A stretch of 60,397 bases of DNA from Leptolyngbya cf. ectocarpi LEGE 11479 (GTDB lineage Bacteria; Cyanobacteriota; Cyanobacteriia; Phormidesmidales; Phormidesmidaceae), in NCBI RefSeq assembly GCF_015207065.1, contig NZ_JADEXP010000004.1, forward strand, positions 1 through 60,397, read 5' to 3'. This document shows positions 18,086 through 26,141 of this stretch, one piece after another. The translations under genes were made by a program, and so were the position numbers. The notes beneath the pieces are model-generated. The model was not told where the DNA came from. It saw only the letters and a list, made by a program, of their open reading frames with translations, and made no database searches. How positions within the stretch are numbered: the first letter of the stretch is position 1; each line of letters begins with the position of its first letter.

Positions 18086-19189
18086 ATGAATCATTCTGCC
18101 GTGGTTAATATTCTGGCCGTTGATGATGCGGTTGATAATTTATTTTTATTAGAGACTCTTTTAGATGATATTGATGGCTACCAGGTCCATCTCGCTGAAA
18201 ATGGGGAGGAGGCCCTGCAGACCATTGAGCAGTCGCCACCGGACATAATTCTGCTGGACATTATGATGCCCGGACTGAGCGGCTATGATGTGGCCAAACG
18301 CGTTCGTGAAAACTCGCAACTGCCTTATATTCCCATACTGTTACTGACAGCCCATGAGCAGTCTAGTCTGGTGAAAGGATTAGACGCAGGGGCTGATGAT
18401 TTTTTGCGTAAACCGTTTGATGTGGACGAGCTACTGGCCCGAGTGCGTTCTATGGTGCGGCTAAAACGCAGCATTGATGCCCATCGCTACATGGTGCAGC
18501 AGCGCGATGATTTTGTAGCTCGCCTCACCCACGATCTAAGAACTCCCCTAGTGGCGGCTAATCGGGTGCTGGACCTATGTTTGCAAGGTACCTTTGGTAA
18601 AATTGACGAAGATGCCCAAACGGCCCTGGCTAACATCGTTACGAACAATAGCAACCTGTTAAAAATGGCTAACACGCTATTGGAAGTTTATCGCCATGAT
18701 GCTGGTCAGAAATCCCTGTCATTTTCTAAGGTTTCCCTTGTCTCTATCTGTGAGGCTGTTGTCCAAGAATTGTCTCCCCTAGCGGGTGATAAGGGTATTG
18801 AGCTAGTGTTGGAGACTGTGGACCGCAGTAATGGCTACTGTGTACAAGGGGATCACCTGGAGCTAAGGCGCTTAGTGACAAACTTGGTAGGAAATGCCAT
18901 CAAGTTTACAGACCAAGGTCTGGTCGCGCTACGGCTGCGGTCTCTAAATGATGGTAATGTCAGTCTGGATGTGAAAGACACAGGGGCCGGTATCTCAGAG
19001 GAGGACCAGCAACAGATTTTTGAATGGTTTCGCCAGGGCAATCACATGCGCTCCGGTAGCGGATTGGGGCTACATCTTGCCCAGCGTATTGCCCAACTCC
19101 ACAATGGCAAGATTATCCTTGAGTCAACCCTAGGTAAGGGCAGTACATTCAGTCTGGTACTGCCTCAGCTAGACAACAGCGATTTTTAG
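18086..19189 (+). CDS. Receiver-histidine kinase hybrid
   Basis: This is a 367-residue protein of the same REC-HK layout as its upstream neighbour. The receiver has NILAVDDAVDNL, phospho-acceptor D in IILLDIMMPGLSG and KPFDVDELLARV. The HisKA helix is FVARLTHDLRTPLVAANR, with the ATPase boxes NLVGNAIKFT, DTGAGI and GSGLGLHLA. The H-D-L-R-T-P motif places it with the cyanobacterial RppB/Hik-type kinases. Its gene is 130 bases downstream of the other hybrid kinase on the same strand and ends convergently with the biuret amidohydrolase-like gene. Confidence 0.9.
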   Translation: MNHSAVVNILAVDDAVDNLFLLETLLDDIDGYQVHLAENGEEALQTIEQSPPDIILLDIMMPGLSGYDVAKRVRENSQLPYIPILLLTAHEQSSLVKGLDAGADDFLRKPFDVDELLARVRSMVRLKRSIDAHRYMVQQRDDFVARLTHDLRTPLVAANRVLDLCLQGTFGKIDEDAQTALANIVTNNSNLLKMANTLLEVYRHDAGQKSLSFSKVSLVSICEAVVQELSPLAGDKGIELVLETVDRSNGYCVQGDHLELRRLVTNLVGNAIKFTDQGLVALRLRSLNDGNVSLDVKDTGAGISEEDQQQIFEWFRQGNHMRSGSGLGLHLAQRIAQLHNGKIILESTLGKGSTFSLVLPQLDNSDF

Positions 19190-19222
19190 GCGTTGACTTT
19201 GATTCGATAGTTTCAGTTTCAT

Positions 19223-19906
19223 TTATAAATTGATTCCTAGCTCTATCGTTATCAATAGTTGTTTAGACGTTGTTACCCATCCAAAAATCATCTGGACCAT
19301 TTCCACTGATGTCCGATGAAACTCTGGCACCAACGACGCACAGCAATCCTCTAATAGCAAACACTCATAGCCTAAATCATTGGCCGTTCGCAGTGTGGTA
19401 TGCACACAGCACTCTGTTGTTACCCCCGTGAGTAACAGTTTTCGGATCTCTCGCTGTCGTAAAATTAAATCCAAATCCGTCGCCACAAAGGCTCCTTTTC
19501 CGGGCTTATCTAGAACAATTTCTCCTGACACTGGCTGCAGCTCATCTACAAAATCGTGACTTTTGGAACCTCGGGTTAGCAATTGCCCCAGGGCTCCCTC
19601 GCTACCAATCTCCGCATTCTGTCGTTTTGAGCGTGCCAGCTTATGGGGTGGACAGTCACTTAAATCCGGACGATGGCCCTCGCGGGTATGAACAATCGTC
19701 ACGGATGTTTGCCGCAATAACTGGAGTAATGTTTGCAGAGGCTTAATCGGCTTCTGAGTCTGACTTACATCAAACCCTTTACAGTCAGCCCATCCACCCG
19801 GCGTACAAAAGTCATTTTGCATATCGATCACCAACAGCGCCGTGTGTGCTAGGTCAAGTGTTAAAGGATAGGGTTGAGCCGGAACCGTAATTTGATGGGT
19901 GTTCAT
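19223..19906 (-). CDS. Cysteine hydrolase of the biuret amidohydrolase (BiuH) type
   Basis: This isochorismatase-fold amidohydrolase has about 228 residues from ATG 19906 (a TTG six bases upstream is possible). The triad is visible: Asp in LLVIDMQNDF, Lys in LDKPGKGAF and Cys in TTECCVHTT. Segments HTREGHRPDLSD, LTRG and NDLGYECLLLEDCC closely match what I recall of rhizobial biuret hydrolase, which cleaves biuret to allophanate and ammonia. Related ureidoacrylate (RutB) and N-carbamoylsarcosine hydrolases share the fold, so specificity is not proven. It is the last gene of a minus-strand cluster (binding protein, ATPase, permease, M20 hydrolase). An allophanate-hydrolase-like amidase is divergent from that cluster, which supports a biuret or ureide nitrogen-scavenging pathway. 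Confidence 0.82.
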   Translation of the reverse strand: MNTHQITVPAQPYPLTLDLAHTALLVIDMQNDFCTPGGWADCKGFDVSQTQKPIKPLQTLLQLLRQTSVTIVHTREGHRPDLSDCPPHKLARSKRQNAEIGSEGALGQLLTRGSKSHDFVDELQPVSGEIVLDKPGKGAFVATDLDLILRQREIRKLLLTGVTTECCVHTTLRTANDLGYECLLLEDCCASLVPEFHRTSVEMVQMIFGWVTTSKQLLITIELGINL

Positions 19907-19996
19907 AATCAAAAGAAAACCCCAGCAAAGCTAGGGCGTGTGTGAGACGGACTGTCTGTTGAGAACTTGGCCTTTGTACTGGTGCGGTTGCTCTAG

Positions 19997-21310
19997 CTAA
20001 CCCAGCTCCACCTTAAAAAAGTCCAACAGAAACAATGCATAGATTTTTGTCGCGGCTACGACCTTGTCCATATCGATAAACTCATTCACTGGCGGCCAAC
20101 CATCTTCCCCCGGACCAAAGGTAATGGACGGAATCCCGCTGTGGGAAAAGCGCAGCGTATCGCAGTAAGCATTCTTGCGATAGAGTACGGGATCTTTACC
20201 TAAGATCTGTTGGTATGCTTTCGATAATGCCTGCACATGCTCTGCATTTTCGGATACCTCTATGGAGGCAGGCACAAAGGTCTCTCCTTCCACTTGGGTA
20301 ATGGTCGCCTGGAAGGTGGGATCCTTGGCCTGTAGTTCAGCAATCACCGTTTCCATGTCCTTCACAATGGACTCATAGGTCATACCCGGCACTAGACCAA
20401 TGACCCACACCCTGGCTTTACAAGAGGGTGGGGTAAACTGTCCTTCCCCAATCTGTCCGGCTTCTATTTTGACTGGGCAAATGCTGGGCTGGGTGGGGCC
20501 ATAAATTTGTGGTGCGTCATGGGTAAAGGTGGTGTTGCGCAATGTCTCGATCAGCTGAGCCATGTGCAATACAGGATTGACCCCTTCATCGGGTCGCCAG
20601 ATGTGCGACCTTACCCCAGTAGTCTCAATATCCACCAAACATAGACCTGAGTGAGCCAGGGCAATGCCAATGCCCCAGTCATCTCCCTCGGTCCAGGAGG
20701 TGGGCTCCGCTGTAATCTCATAATCGGCGGTGAGACCATAGTTATTTAGCAGATGCAGTGCCCCCGCTTTACCATGGCGTTCTTCATCCACGGTATAGGC
20801 ACAAATCAGCTCACCGTTAATTTTCACCCCGGCCTGACGCAGCATCTCAATGGCAATTAGCTGACAGGTCATGTTGCCACGGGTATCCGACGTGCCGCGA
20901 CCGTAGAGATACTTGCCGCGCAGGGTGGCGTTGTAGGGGTTGTGGCCTGACATGTGCCATTCTTTTGGATCACAGGAGGGATAAGTGTCCAGATGATCAT
21001 TGAAGATAAGAGACGGTCCGGGCAACCCATCATTCCAGCGACCGACCACATTGGGTCTACCTTCGATGGCTGATACCCATTCCACGTCTAGCCCTAGGGA
21101 CTGTAGGTGCTGTCCCACCTGTCTCGAAATATCTTCCTCATGGGCCATGGGAGCTTCTGGATCGATGGAGTTCCCACAGCCGGGTTGCCCCGTAGGTACC
21201 AGGTCTTTGATTAGCTGCACGCATTTTTCTTGGGTGATGCCTGCAAGGATCTGTTTCTGTAGATCGGTCAGTTTTGTTGGGGTAGAGAGGGTTTCTAACA
21301 TTGAATGCAC
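19997..21310 (-). CDS. M20 family metallo-amidohydrolase (ArgE/DapE/carbamoylase-like)
   Basis: This is a 437-residue dizinc peptidase-family hydrolase. Metal ligands and the catalytic acid are visible in FNDHLDTYP, GRGTSDTRGN and TVDEERHG, and a late histidine in FSHSGIPSITFGPG. The dimerisation domain lies between about residues 215 and 330. Family members deacylate N-acetylornithine, N-succinyl-diaminopimelate or N-carbamoyl compounds. The position 84 bases upstream of the BiuH-like gene and 64 bases downstream of the ABC permease suggests the substrate is an imported N-acyl or N-carbamoyl nitrogen compound. A link to the dapD found 10 kb away is possible but not suggested by gene order. 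ATG 21301 is an alternative start. Confidence 0.85.
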   Translation of the reverse strand: MHSMLETLSTPTKLTDLQKQILAGITQEKCVQLIKDLVPTGQPGCGNSIDPEAPMAHEEDISRQVGQHLQSLGLDVEWVSAIEGRPNVVGRWNDGLPGPSLIFNDHLDTYPSCDPKEWHMSGHNPYNATLRGKYLYGRGTSDTRGNMTCQLIAIEMLRQAGVKINGELICAYTVDEERHGKAGALHLLNNYGLTADYEITAEPTSWTEGDDWGIGIALAHSGLCLVDIETTGVRSHIWRPDEGVNPVLHMAQLIETLRNTTFTHDAPQIYGPTQPSICPVKIEAGQIGEGQFTPPSCKARVWVIGLVPGMTYESIVKDMETVIAELQAKDPTFQATITQVEGETFVPASIEVSENAEHVQALSKAYQQILGKDPVLYRKNAYCDTLRFSHSGIPSITFGPGEDGWPPVNEFIDMDKVVAATKIYALFLLDFFKVELG

Positions 21311-21374
21311 TCCAGTAAGTTGTCAGATAACATATGCCTCATAGCCAATATTTCTAAAGAATCAATCACAAAAT

Positions 21375-22211
21375 CTAGCCTTGCCAATGAACAACCTTTG
21401 AGGCAATCACCCTGAGAAGAAAGTCCGATATCACCCCAAAAAACCCAATCATCAAAATGCCAACAAACAGCGCTTCTACGTTAAAGAAAACGCTGGCATC
21501 CTGAATGATATAGCCAATGCCGATATCCCCTGCCAACAGCTCAGCGGCGACTAAAATACCAAAGTCCACAGAGAGGGCTACCCGCATACCGGTAAAGATA
21601 CTGGGGAGTGCCGCAGGCAAAATCACATATAGAAAAATGGCCAGGTCATTAGCCCCCAGGGTGCGGGCGGCTAAAATCTTATCCTTTGGGCAAGACTGTA
21701 CACCAGCCATCGTATTGAGCATAACAATCAGGGCTCCGGCATAGAGAATAATCAAAATTTTAGAGACTTCACCAATGCCAAACCAGAGGATAAACAGGGT
21801 GATAAATGCCAAAGGCGGAATCGGTCGCAGGATCTCGGTGACGACATAAAAGGCGGCTCGAACGTACTTGTAGTAACCCATGAGCAGGCCTAGCAGTAGC
21901 CCGACGACGGTGCCAATGCCAAAGGCCGTGAATACCCGTCGCAAACTGCCGAGAACATGACTCAGGACAGGGGTGCCCGCATAGCCTTTGCGGGTCATGG
22001 CTAGAAACTCGGTGACAATGCCGGATAAACTGGGGAGAAAGAGTTCATCGATCCAACCCATGCGGGTGGTGGTTTCCCAGAGGATGAGGATCAGGGTGGG
22101 GATTGCGATCGCAACACAAAACAATACCGCCTTCTCACGCAACGCCTGGGTTTGCAGGTCTTGCCCCTTAAAAGCGGGCACTCCTCCTTGTTTAGATACC
22201 TTCAACTGCAT
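21375..22211 (-). CDS. ABC transporter permease, nitrate/sulfonate/taurine type
   Basis: This 278-residue inner-membrane permease has about six helices. The ATPase-contact loop is GANDLAIFLYVILPAALPSIFTG (split: GANDLAIFLY, VILPAALPS). Length and loop match the SsuC/TauC/NrtB family. It sits between the ATPase and the M20 hydrolase in a co-directional cluster. It is paralogous to, but clearly distinct from, the permease at 2050-2910. Confidence 0.9.
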   Translation of the reverse strand: MQLKVSKQGGVPAFKGQDLQTQALREKAVLFCVAIAIPTLILILWETTTRMGWIDELFLPSLSGIVTEFLAMTRKGYAGTPVLSHVLGSLRRVFTAFGIGTVVGLLLGLLMGYYKYVRAAFYVVTEILRPIPPLAFITLFILWFGIGEVSKILIILYAGALIVMLNTMAGVQSCPKDKILAARTLGANDLAIFLYVILPAALPSIFTGMRVALSVDFGILVAAELLAGDIGIGYIIQDASVFFNVEALFVGILMIGFFGVISDFLLRVIASKVVHWQG

Positions 22212-22230
22212 ACACTAATTCCCCTCTAAC

Positions 22231-22291
22231 GTACAGACGTTGCATGGAACATCTCTTCGCTGTACAGACGTTGCATGCAACGTCTCTTCGC
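22231..22291. repeat. Two tandem palindromic repeat units in the ATPase/permease gap
   Basis: Two units (22231-22260 and 22262-22291) both begin GTACAGACGTTGCATG and end TCTCTTCGC. The second contains the perfect 18-base palindrome GACGTTGCATGCAACGTC (22267-22284). The first has an imperfect copy. The same core geometry, CGTT-S-CATG-S-AACG, recurs at 58868-58887. Confidence 0.8.
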
Positions 22292-22293
22292 CT

Positions 22294-23115
22294 TTAACCA
22301 ATCGCCTTCATCTTCAAATAAAGATCCGTTCGATGCTGATTAAACGCCTCCGACACCCGATTCATTGCCGTATAACGGGGTTCAGGCAGGTGAATCTCAA
22401 TATCGTGGGCGATACCGCCTAAATTGCGATCTAAAATCACAATGCGATCGCTCAAAAATACAGCCTCCTCAATACTATGGGTAACAAACAAAATCGCCCC
22501 AGCCACCTGCTCATGCAGCTTCAATAACTCCTCCTGTAGCCCTTCACGGGTTTGAACATCCACTGCCGCAAAGGGTTCATCCATCAGCAAAATCTCCGGC
22601 TGCACTACCATCGACCGAGCTACCGCCACCCGTTGCCGCATTCCCCCCGAAAGCTGATAGGGATATTTACGCTCATTGCCCTGTAAGCCCACCAGCTTAA
22701 TAATGGTGTCTATTCGGTGTCGCTTTTCATACTTTGAAAGCGATTGAAACCGAAAGCCAAACCCAATATTTTGCTCAACCGTCATCCAATCAAACAGGGC
22801 ATTGCTTTGAAACACCACCCCTCGCCTGGCGGATGGCTCCTTGATTTCCTCCCCATCGTGGGAGACATTACCCGCCAATGGTTTATAAAATCCCGCAATC
22901 AGATTTAAGATTGTTGATTTACCACAGCCTGATGGCCCCAACAACGTTAAAAACTCTCCTTGCTGAATACTCAAATTTAAGTCCTGCAGCACCAGGCGCT
23001 TGCGACTATAACCAAAAGAGACGGCATCTAGCGAAACAATCTCAGCTTGAGTTCCCTCAAGGTGACTATGCTGCTCCAGAGAGCTAACCGTTGCTTGGAC
23101 AGGCGATTGGGACAT
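22294..23115 (-). CDS. ABC transporter ATP-binding protein, nitrate/sulfonate/taurine type
   Basis: This is a 273-residue ATPase with Walker A (GPSGCGKST), signature (LSGGMRQR), Walker B (ILLMDEPFAAVD) and H-switch (VTHSIEEAV). The N-terminal 25 residues are a variable extension. It pairs with the permease (82 bases downstream, across the tandem repeats) and the binding protein (53 bases upstream). The family powers uptake of nitrate, cyanate, taurine, alkanesulfonates and related small anions or amides. Confidence 0.92.
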   Translation of the reverse strand: MSQSPVQATVSSLEQHSHLEGTQAEIVSLDAVSFGYSRKRLVLQDLNLSIQQGEFLTLLGPSGCGKSTILNLIAGFYKPLAGNVSHDGEEIKEPSARRGVVFQSNALFDWMTVEQNIGFGFRFQSLSKYEKRHRIDTIIKLVGLQGNERKYPYQLSGGMRQRVAVARSMVVQPEILLMDEPFAAVDVQTREGLQEELLKLHEQVAGAILFVTHSIEEAVFLSDRIVILDRNLGGIAHDIEIHLPEPRYTAMNRVSEAFNQHRTDLYLKMKAIG

Positions 23116-23168
23116 GCTGACAAAAATGAGACAGGCCTTTAACTGAGGGTGGATGACAAGCTATGAGA

Positions 23169-24269
23169 TTATTTCGATTCCAGGTATTCCGCCACGTAGG
23201 AAGAATTGATCAACGGAGCCAAATCTTCTGGCGCACTATCCAATCGTCCCTGATCCACCAGGAACACAGCATATTCCTCATAGGCCTTATACAGATTAGT
23301 GGACTCAGGCTCTCCAGGGGTACCCAGCCACTCGTCAGTCAGCTGATCTTCCATCATCACTACTGTTGATCCTTGCCGGTCAACCATGGCTCCAAACTCT
23401 TCAGGGGTGAGATTTAGACGTTCGGCTTCCCATTTTTGCCCAGATTTTAGATCGGCCAGATAATCCTGCTGAGCCATGTCCCAGGCTTCCATAAATTTGA
23501 TCATCACCTCAGGATTCTCTTCTGCAAACTCTTTCCGGGCAGCCCATAGCGCCACTGCATAGGCACCCACCGATTTTGCCGTGGCAATGTCCTTACCTCC
23601 CAGCTCGTTGAGCTTGCCAGCAGCCGGTTCCCAGGTCCAAGCGGCATCAATCTTCTTGGCCGAGAAGGCGGCCGCCATTTCAGATGGTTTTAGATTCACC
23701 ATGTTAATGTCGTCCTGGCTCAAGCCCGCTTGATCTAGGGCCGCCAGGAGAGAATGGTGGCCTGAGGTGCCAATGGTTACCCCAACATTTTTACCCTTGA
23801 GACTGGGCACATCTGCGGCTGATTCACCCGCAAGCAAACGTTCTGCCGTCAGGGGAGCATGGTCTAAAAGCACCACCTCAATATCAATACCGGTGGCAAA
23901 CGCTGTCAGCGAGGGGAACGGAAAGAACCAGGTAATATCCACTTCACCCGCTGCTAGGGCCGGTACCATCGCCCCACCAGACGAGTATGGACTCATTTCC
24001 ACATCCAGACCCACTTGCTCGAAGTACCCTTCGTTATAAGCAACCATGGTGATGTTATTGATATCACCGGTCTGAAACCCCACACGCACCTTGGGTAAAT
24101 CTGACGTCGGTGATGCAGCAACAGCCGCTGTTTCTGCTGTCTCTTCAGCAGGCTGATTAACGTCTGCTGCTGGCCCACAGGCTATGGCCAGGGTTAAAGA
24201 ACAAACCGTTAAACTGCTGAGGGCAAAAAACTTACGCCGGTTAAAAAAGCGTGTAACTGATCGCTGCAT
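23169..24269 (-). CDS. Solute-binding lipoprotein of the nitrogen-scavenging ABC transporter
   Basis: The start is ATG 24269, preceded at seven bases by GGAG; the frame extends to a TTG at 24281. The N-terminus has a twin-arginine-like NRRKFFALSS followed by a hydrophobic stretch and lipobox LAIAC, so it is probably an exported lipoprotein. A TauA/SsuA-type periplasmic binding fold follows (VRVGFQTGDINNITMVAYNEGYF, later ALAAGEVDI and KIDAAWTWEPA). At about 366 residues its length is normal, without the NosL-like tail of the protein at 2951. As the first gene of the minus-strand cluster leading to the M20 and BiuH-like hydrolases, its ligand is likely their substrate (inference). Confidence 0.88.
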   Translation of the reverse strand: MQRSVTRFFNRRKFFALSSLTVCSLTLAIACGPAADVNQPAEETAETAAVAASPTSDLPKVRVGFQTGDINNITMVAYNEGYFEQVGLDVEMSPYSSGGAMVPALAAGEVDITWFFPFPSLTAFATGIDIEVVLLDHAPLTAERLLAGESAADVPSLKGKNVGVTIGTSGHHSLLAALDQAGLSQDDINMVNLKPSEMAAAFSAKKIDAAWTWEPAAGKLNELGGKDIATAKSVGAYAVALWAARKEFAEENPEVMIKFMEAWDMAQQDYLADLKSGQKWEAERLNLTPEEFGAMVDRQGSTVVMMEDQLTDEWLGTPGEPESTNLYKAYEEYAVFLVDQGRLDSAPEDLAPLINSSYVAEYLESK

Positions 24270-24358
24270 GGTCGCCTCCAATGCTTATAGACGCTGAGAG
24301 CTTGATATCAATACCTCGCACGTTAGGAAACACTTTGACAGGTGTAGAAATTTGAGCC

Positions 24359-24401
24359 GTATCGTTTACTACCAATCTTCTAGTGCGGACATTTCTATTA
24401 A
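24359..24401 (+). promoter_or_regulatory. NtcA box in the divergent amidase / ABC promoter region
   Basis: GTA-TCGTTTAC-TAC at 24359-24372 is a perfect GTA-N8-TAC palindrome. On the plus strand about 22-23 bases separate it from TATTAA (24396-24401), a plausible -10. This is the spacing of NtcA-activated promoters and points to the allophanate-hydrolase-like gene. The minus-strand direction has no equally good -10, but the site could still act on the ABC operon. Confidence 0.65.
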
Positions 24402-24551
24402 TCAATAAAATTTATGGATCGATAAAATTTATTCTGTAAAGCCGCTAAAGCCTCCAGAATATAGCCCCTTGTCAGAAAACGGCGCTTTTCCCATGGCTCG
24501 CCCCGTTCATGCCAAAATCTAGGTCATGGGTATGCCGTAAAGAAAGCAATT

Positions 24552-25970
24552 ATGACTCAGCAGACCGACACAGATATTCTTCTCACTGTCTCTTCTCTTC
24601 AAAAAAATTATTCTAAAGGAAGTCTCACCCCTGTTCAGGTGATTAAAACCATTATTGCCAAACTAAAACAGCGCGGAGATGATGGTATTTGGACGTGCAC
24701 GCTATCTGAAGAAACGCTAAGTGAAAGAGCTGTAGCTCTGACAAATATGTCCGCGAGCCAGCGATCTCAACTCCCTCTATGGGGCATTCCCTTCAGCGTT
24801 AAAGACTGTATTGATGTAGCAGGTATCCCCACATCGGCGGCCTGCCCGGCTTTTGCCTACAACGCCACCCATACTAACCCAGTCGTTCAAAAACTACTGG
24901 ATGCTGGGGCCATCCTCATTGGCAAAACCAATCTAGACCAGTTTGCCACAGGACTCGTGGGGATTCGCACTGGATATATAGCTCCCCACAACGCGTTCTC
25001 AAAAGATTATATTCCGGGTGGGTCCAGTTCGGGGGCCGCCTTATCAGTTGCCCATGGGTTAGTATCCTTTGCTATTGGGACAGACACAGGGGGCTCTGGA
25101 CGGGTGCCGGCTGGATTTAACAACATTGTCGGACTTAAACCCACGCGAGGTTTACTAAGTACTCGGCATACGGTTGAAGCGTGTAGAACATTGGACTGTC
25201 TTTCAATTTTTTCGCTGACGGCAACAGATGCCCAGACTGTGCTGGCAGTTGCCCAAGGGTATGATCCAGACAATCCTTTTTCTCGGCCAGCCGGTGCTTC
25301 TCCAGCATCGTTAAGCTCTTATCAGACCCGGCAACCATTTCGATTTGGGGTGCCTCGACCTAACCAGCGAGAGTTTTTTGGCAATGGGGATATAGAAACC
25401 TGCTACAGCAACGCTATCAAAATCCTCACCGACTTAGGCGGAGTCTGTATTGAAATTGATTTCGAACCGTTCTTACAGGCCAATAACCTATTGTTTAATG
25501 GGCCATGGGTGGCAGAACGCTATGCCTCGGTAGGAACGTTTGTTGAGGCAAATCCGGATAGGGTGTTTCCCACCACTCGTAAGATTATTCTCAACGCCAA
25601 AAATCTGAGCGCATCTCAAGCATTTGAAGGAATATATGCCATGGAAACGCTGAAGCAAAAAATTAAGCCTCTATGGCAAGAGATTGACTGTTTGATGGTG
25701 CCAACAACAGGCACCGTTTATCGTATAGAAGAGGTTGAAAAGGAGCCTTTGGCACTAAACGCTAACTTGGGATACTATACAAACTTTGTCAATTTGCTGG
25801 ACTTAAGTGCGATCGCAATCCCCAACGGATTCCAATCCAATGGCATTCCCACCGGCATTACATTTATAGCCCCCCCCTACAGTGAAAACTATCTAGTAGG
25901 TCTGGGGTCAGTCTTTCACCATGGTAGCAATCACCAATTAGGAGCAACGGCATTTAAAGTGGGTTCGTAA
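24552..25970 (+). CDS. Amidase of the allophanate hydrolase (AtzF-type) group, lacking the C-terminal domain
   Basis: This amidase-signature enzyme has 472 residues. The Ser-cisSer-Lys triad is visible as K84 (FSVKDCIDVAG), S158 (GGSSSG) and S182 (TDTGGSGRVPA). The flanking text GLVSFAIGTDTGGSGRVPA, NNIVGLKPTRGLLSTR and ACRTLDCLSIF is characteristic of allophanate hydrolases rather than GatA. AtzF-type enzymes run to about 600 residues with an extra C-terminal domain. That domain is absent here, so the protein is amidase core only. Predicted role: hydrolysis of allophanate, the product of biuret or urea carboxylation, to release ammonia. It is divergent from the ABC/M20/BiuH cluster and lies behind an NtcA box. 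Confidence 0.85.
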   Translation: MTQQTDTDILLTVSSLQKNYSKGSLTPVQVIKTIIAKLKQRGDDGIWTCTLSEETLSERAVALTNMSASQRSQLPLWGIPFSVKDCIDVAGIPTSAACPAFAYNATHTNPVVQKLLDAGAILIGKTNLDQFATGLVGIRTGYIAPHNAFSKDYIPGGSSSGAALSVAHGLVSFAIGTDTGGSGRVPAGFNNIVGLKPTRGLLSTRHTVEACRTLDCLSIFSLTATDAQTVLAVAQGYDPDNPFSRPAGASPASLSSYQTRQPFRFGVPRPNQREFFGNGDIETCYSNAIKILTDLGGVCIEIDFEPFLQANNLLFNGPWVAERYASVGTFVEANPDRVFPTTRKIILNAKNLSASQAFEGIYAMETLKQKIKPLWQEIDCLMVPTTGTVYRIEEVEKEPLALNANLGYYTNFVNLLDLSAIAIPNGFQSNGIPTGITFIAPPYSENYLVGLGSVFHHGSNHQLGATAFKVGS

Positions 25971-26020
25971 ACTAATACTAAGCAGCTTGAGGAGTCTTTG
26001 ACTTCCACCATCGTCGATTA

Positions 26021-26068
26021 GATGAGCGGTTCATTGTTGTTGTTTACCCTATTTGTGGTAACAGAGCC
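26021..26068 (+). other. Intergenic 48-base fragment matching the rnfD-like gene
   Basis: These bases match 44878-44925 inside the RnfD-like gene at 43 of 48 positions. In the equivalent frame they encode MSGSLLLFTLFVVTEP, against MSGSLLLFALFMVTDP in the gene, and a stop follows two codons later. The match ends abruptly on both sides. It looks like a copied gene remnant, or possibly a short translated peptide, upstream of the PatA-like regulator. Confidence 0.6.
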
Positions 26069-26141
26069 AGTTGTATAGGACTGTTTAGTCCCCTTAACTT
26101 CCGGGCATTCTGAGATCACTTGGTTTTATCAGGAGGTTGGC

